Below, one piece after another: positions 7,980-8,308 of a stretch of DNA of 8,308 bases. Source of the stretch: Croceicoccus sp. GTDB lineage: Bacteria > Pseudomonadota > Alphaproteobacteria > Sphingomonadales > Sphingomonadaceae. Location: contig JAPYSD010000128.1 in the NCBI GenBank assembly GCA_029936705.1, forward strand, positions 1-8,308, given 5' to 3'. The notes beneath the pieces were generated by a model. It saw only the letters and a list, made by a program, of their open reading frames with translations, had not been told where the DNA came from and searched no databases. The position numbers and the translations under genes were made by a program. The first letter of the stretch is position 1, and each line of letters begins with the position of its first letter.

Positions 7980-8005
7980 GCAGCCTCGCTGGCGTTTGAG
8001 GCTGC
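7980..8005 (+). terminator. Strong hairpin directly before the miniature transposon
   Basis: GCAGCCTC and GAGGCTGC form a perfect 8-bp stem around a 10-base loop. Only TT follows before TGTGG, so the T-run is short. It may end a transcript from the 7840-7980 region, where an A+T-rich patch (TTAATATAAAA, 7850-7860) could hold a -10 element. The transposon target duplication starts just 2 bp after the stem. Confidence 0.45.
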
Positions 8006-8006
8006 T

Positions 8007-8011
8007 TGTGG
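8007..8011 (+). repeat. Left copy of target-site duplication TGTGG
   Basis: TGTGG directly abuts the left inverted repeat; the identical word at 8176-8180 directly abuts the right one. Exact abutment on both sides makes chance unlikely. Confidence 0.8.
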
Positions 8012-8032
8012 GCCTATTGTGTTGAAAAACTC
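8012..8032 (+). repeat. Left terminal inverted repeat of the MITE
   Basis: 21 bp, perfect reverse complement of 8155-8175. Pairing breaks at the next base inward (G8033 opposite G8154) and outward (G8011 opposite T8176), so the repeat length is well defined. Confidence 0.9.
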
Positions 8033-8137
8033 GGCCTGATCCGATCCGCAGCCGATTTTCCGTAATAATGATTCAACGGGAGAAGGCGTCTTGAGGTAAT
8101 GATGCAGGCATGATCTCTTATGAGTTTTAATATTTCC

Positions 8138-8162
8138 CTCCGAAGGTGCCTGCGGAGTTTTT
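8138..8162 (+). terminator. Terminator-like hairpin inside the MITE right end
   Basis: CTCCG (8138-8142) pairs with CGGAG (8153-8157), with further pairing of AG to CT inside, and is followed at once by TTTTT (8158-8162). This is the layout of an intrinsic terminator on the + strand. A weaker mirror structure, CGGCCTG (8032-8038) with CAGCCG (8049-8054) next to AAAAA (8025-8029), would work on the - strand. Confidence 0.45.
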
Positions 8163-8175
8163 CAACACAATAGGC
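8155..8175 (-). repeat. Right terminal inverted repeat of the MITE
   Basis: 21 bp, perfect reverse complement of 8012-8032, ending ...AACACAATAGGC at 8175. It overlaps the 3' arm and T-run of the hairpin at 8138-8162. Confidence 0.9.
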
Positions 8176-8180
8176 TGTGG
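8176..8180 (+). repeat. Right copy of target-site duplication TGTGG
   Basis: Partner of the copy at 8007-8011. Removing 8012-8180 restores the presumed original junction CTGCTTGTGGTCGGACG. Confidence 0.8.
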
Positions 8181-8308
8181 TCGGACGCTGCGCCGATTTC
8201 GATCGTCGCGCGTCAGGTCGTGCTGCGCTATCTCGGCATTGCAGCGTGGATCATGTTCCTGTGGTTCCTGTTCCGCCTGGTCGATGCGCTCGCCCGGTGG
8301 CTGTCGCT
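8181..8308 (+). CDS. N-terminal part of an unidentified membrane protein (partial)
   Basis: An open frame runs from the MITE to the window edge with strongly G/C-ending codons, like the genes at left and unlike the preceding 590 bp. It reads SDAAPISIVARQVVLRYLGI and then a Trp/Phe/Leu-rich stretch (AAWIMFLWFLFRLVDAL), surely a membrane segment. I do not recognise the family. The start is unclear. Before insertion the same frame was closed by TGA at 7997-7999 and could begin at TTG 8006-8008 (GAGG a few bases upstream), giving MWSDAAP. With the MITE in place there is no ATG, GTG or TTG between TGA 8121-8123 and the gene body, leaving GTG 8220 or ATG 8253 as possible starts. The insertion therefore hit the very 5' end or the leader. 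Confidence 0.55.

Larger units (their letters stand above)
7419..8011. other. A+T-richer stretch without a recognisable gene
   Basis: About 590 bp between the hydrolase gene and the miniature transposon. Base composition is clearly more A+T-rich than the genes to the left, especially at 7480-7532 and 7840-7865. Open frames exist on both strands: 7528-7764 on -, 78 codons; 7568-7744 on +, GTG start, 58 codons; 7825-8025 on +, 66 codons. None shows a motif, a clear ribosome-binding site or coding-like base bias that I trust. What is visible is structure: the stem-loop after the hydrolase gene, a tRNA-end-like 17-mer, a 14-bp palindrome, a tandem GGCCCCCA repeat, a GC palindrome at 7813-7826 (ACCCGC-AG-GCGGGT) and a strong hairpin at 7980-8005. 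It may be a decayed accessory segment. Confidence 0.5.
8012..8175. mobile_element. Miniature inverted-repeat transposable element (MITE), 164 bp
   Basis: The two ends are perfect 21-bp inverted copies (8012-8032 and 8155-8175), beginning GCCTATTGTGTTGAAAAAC on the outside. Immediately outside them is the same 5-bp word TGTGG (8007-8011 and 8176-8180), the mark of a transposition event. The interior has no open frame long enough for a transposase, so it would need one supplied by a related full-length insertion sequence. The motif GTTGAAAAACTC occurs at the ends of several insertion-sequence families; I cannot assign one. Exact repeats and exact target copies suggest a recent insertion. Hairpins followed by T-runs lie inside both ends, so it may stop transcription in both directions. 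Confidence 0.85.

Noticed and set aside
7870..7980. tRNA, tmRNA or RNase P RNA gene
   Set aside because: I looked for a cloverleaf, a TTCRA T-loop and known conserved cores and found none that pair properly.
8012..8175. CRISPR repeat or full insertion sequence
   Set aside because: There are only two copies of the 21-mer, in inverted order, with no spacers, and the interior is far too short for a transposase gene.

Overview
The window is high-GC DNA from what looks like an alphaproteobacterium, most likely a member of the Sphingomonadales. This placement is inferred from protein wording (SleB-type hydrolase, LapG-type protease, tandem NifS/IscS-type desulfurases with an adrenodoxin-type ferredoxin) and from strongly G/C-biased third codon positions. 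No database search was possible.

Left part (1-2945, + strand): an operon for type I secretion. It starts with the C-terminal ATPase end of an ABC exporter. An exported SleB-family cell wall hydrolase overlaps it by 8 bp, and an HlyD/LapC-type adaptor overlaps the hydrolase by an ATGA junction. Facing this operon, with only 7 bp between the stop codons, is a periplasmic LapG-type transglutaminase-like cysteine protease (2953-3867, - strand). Together they suggest a Lap-like system: a large surface adhesin is exported by the type I machine and cut loose by the protease. The adhesin, the LapD-like receptor and the TolC-like outer-membrane protein are not in the window.

Middle part (4104-6591, - strand): a compact three-gene sulfur/iron-sulfur operon. 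It reads cysteine desulfurase A (with an apparent CTG start), cysteine desulfurase B (ATGA overlap), then a [2Fe-2S] ferredoxin. A small alpha/beta hydrolase (6762-7418, + strand) is transcribed divergently from a shared 170-bp region.

Right part (7419-8308): about 590 bp of visibly more A+T-rich DNA without a recognisable gene. It holds several palindromes, a tandem GGCCCCCA repeat and a stretch resembling the 3' end of a tRNA-Gly, possibly an old integration scar. Then comes a 164-bp miniature transposable element (8012-8175) with perfect 21-bp terminal inverted repeats, bounded exactly by a 5-bp target duplication TGTGG. It sits against the 5' end of a gene for an unidentified membrane protein that runs off the window. 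The miniature element and the possible scar are the least expected features here.
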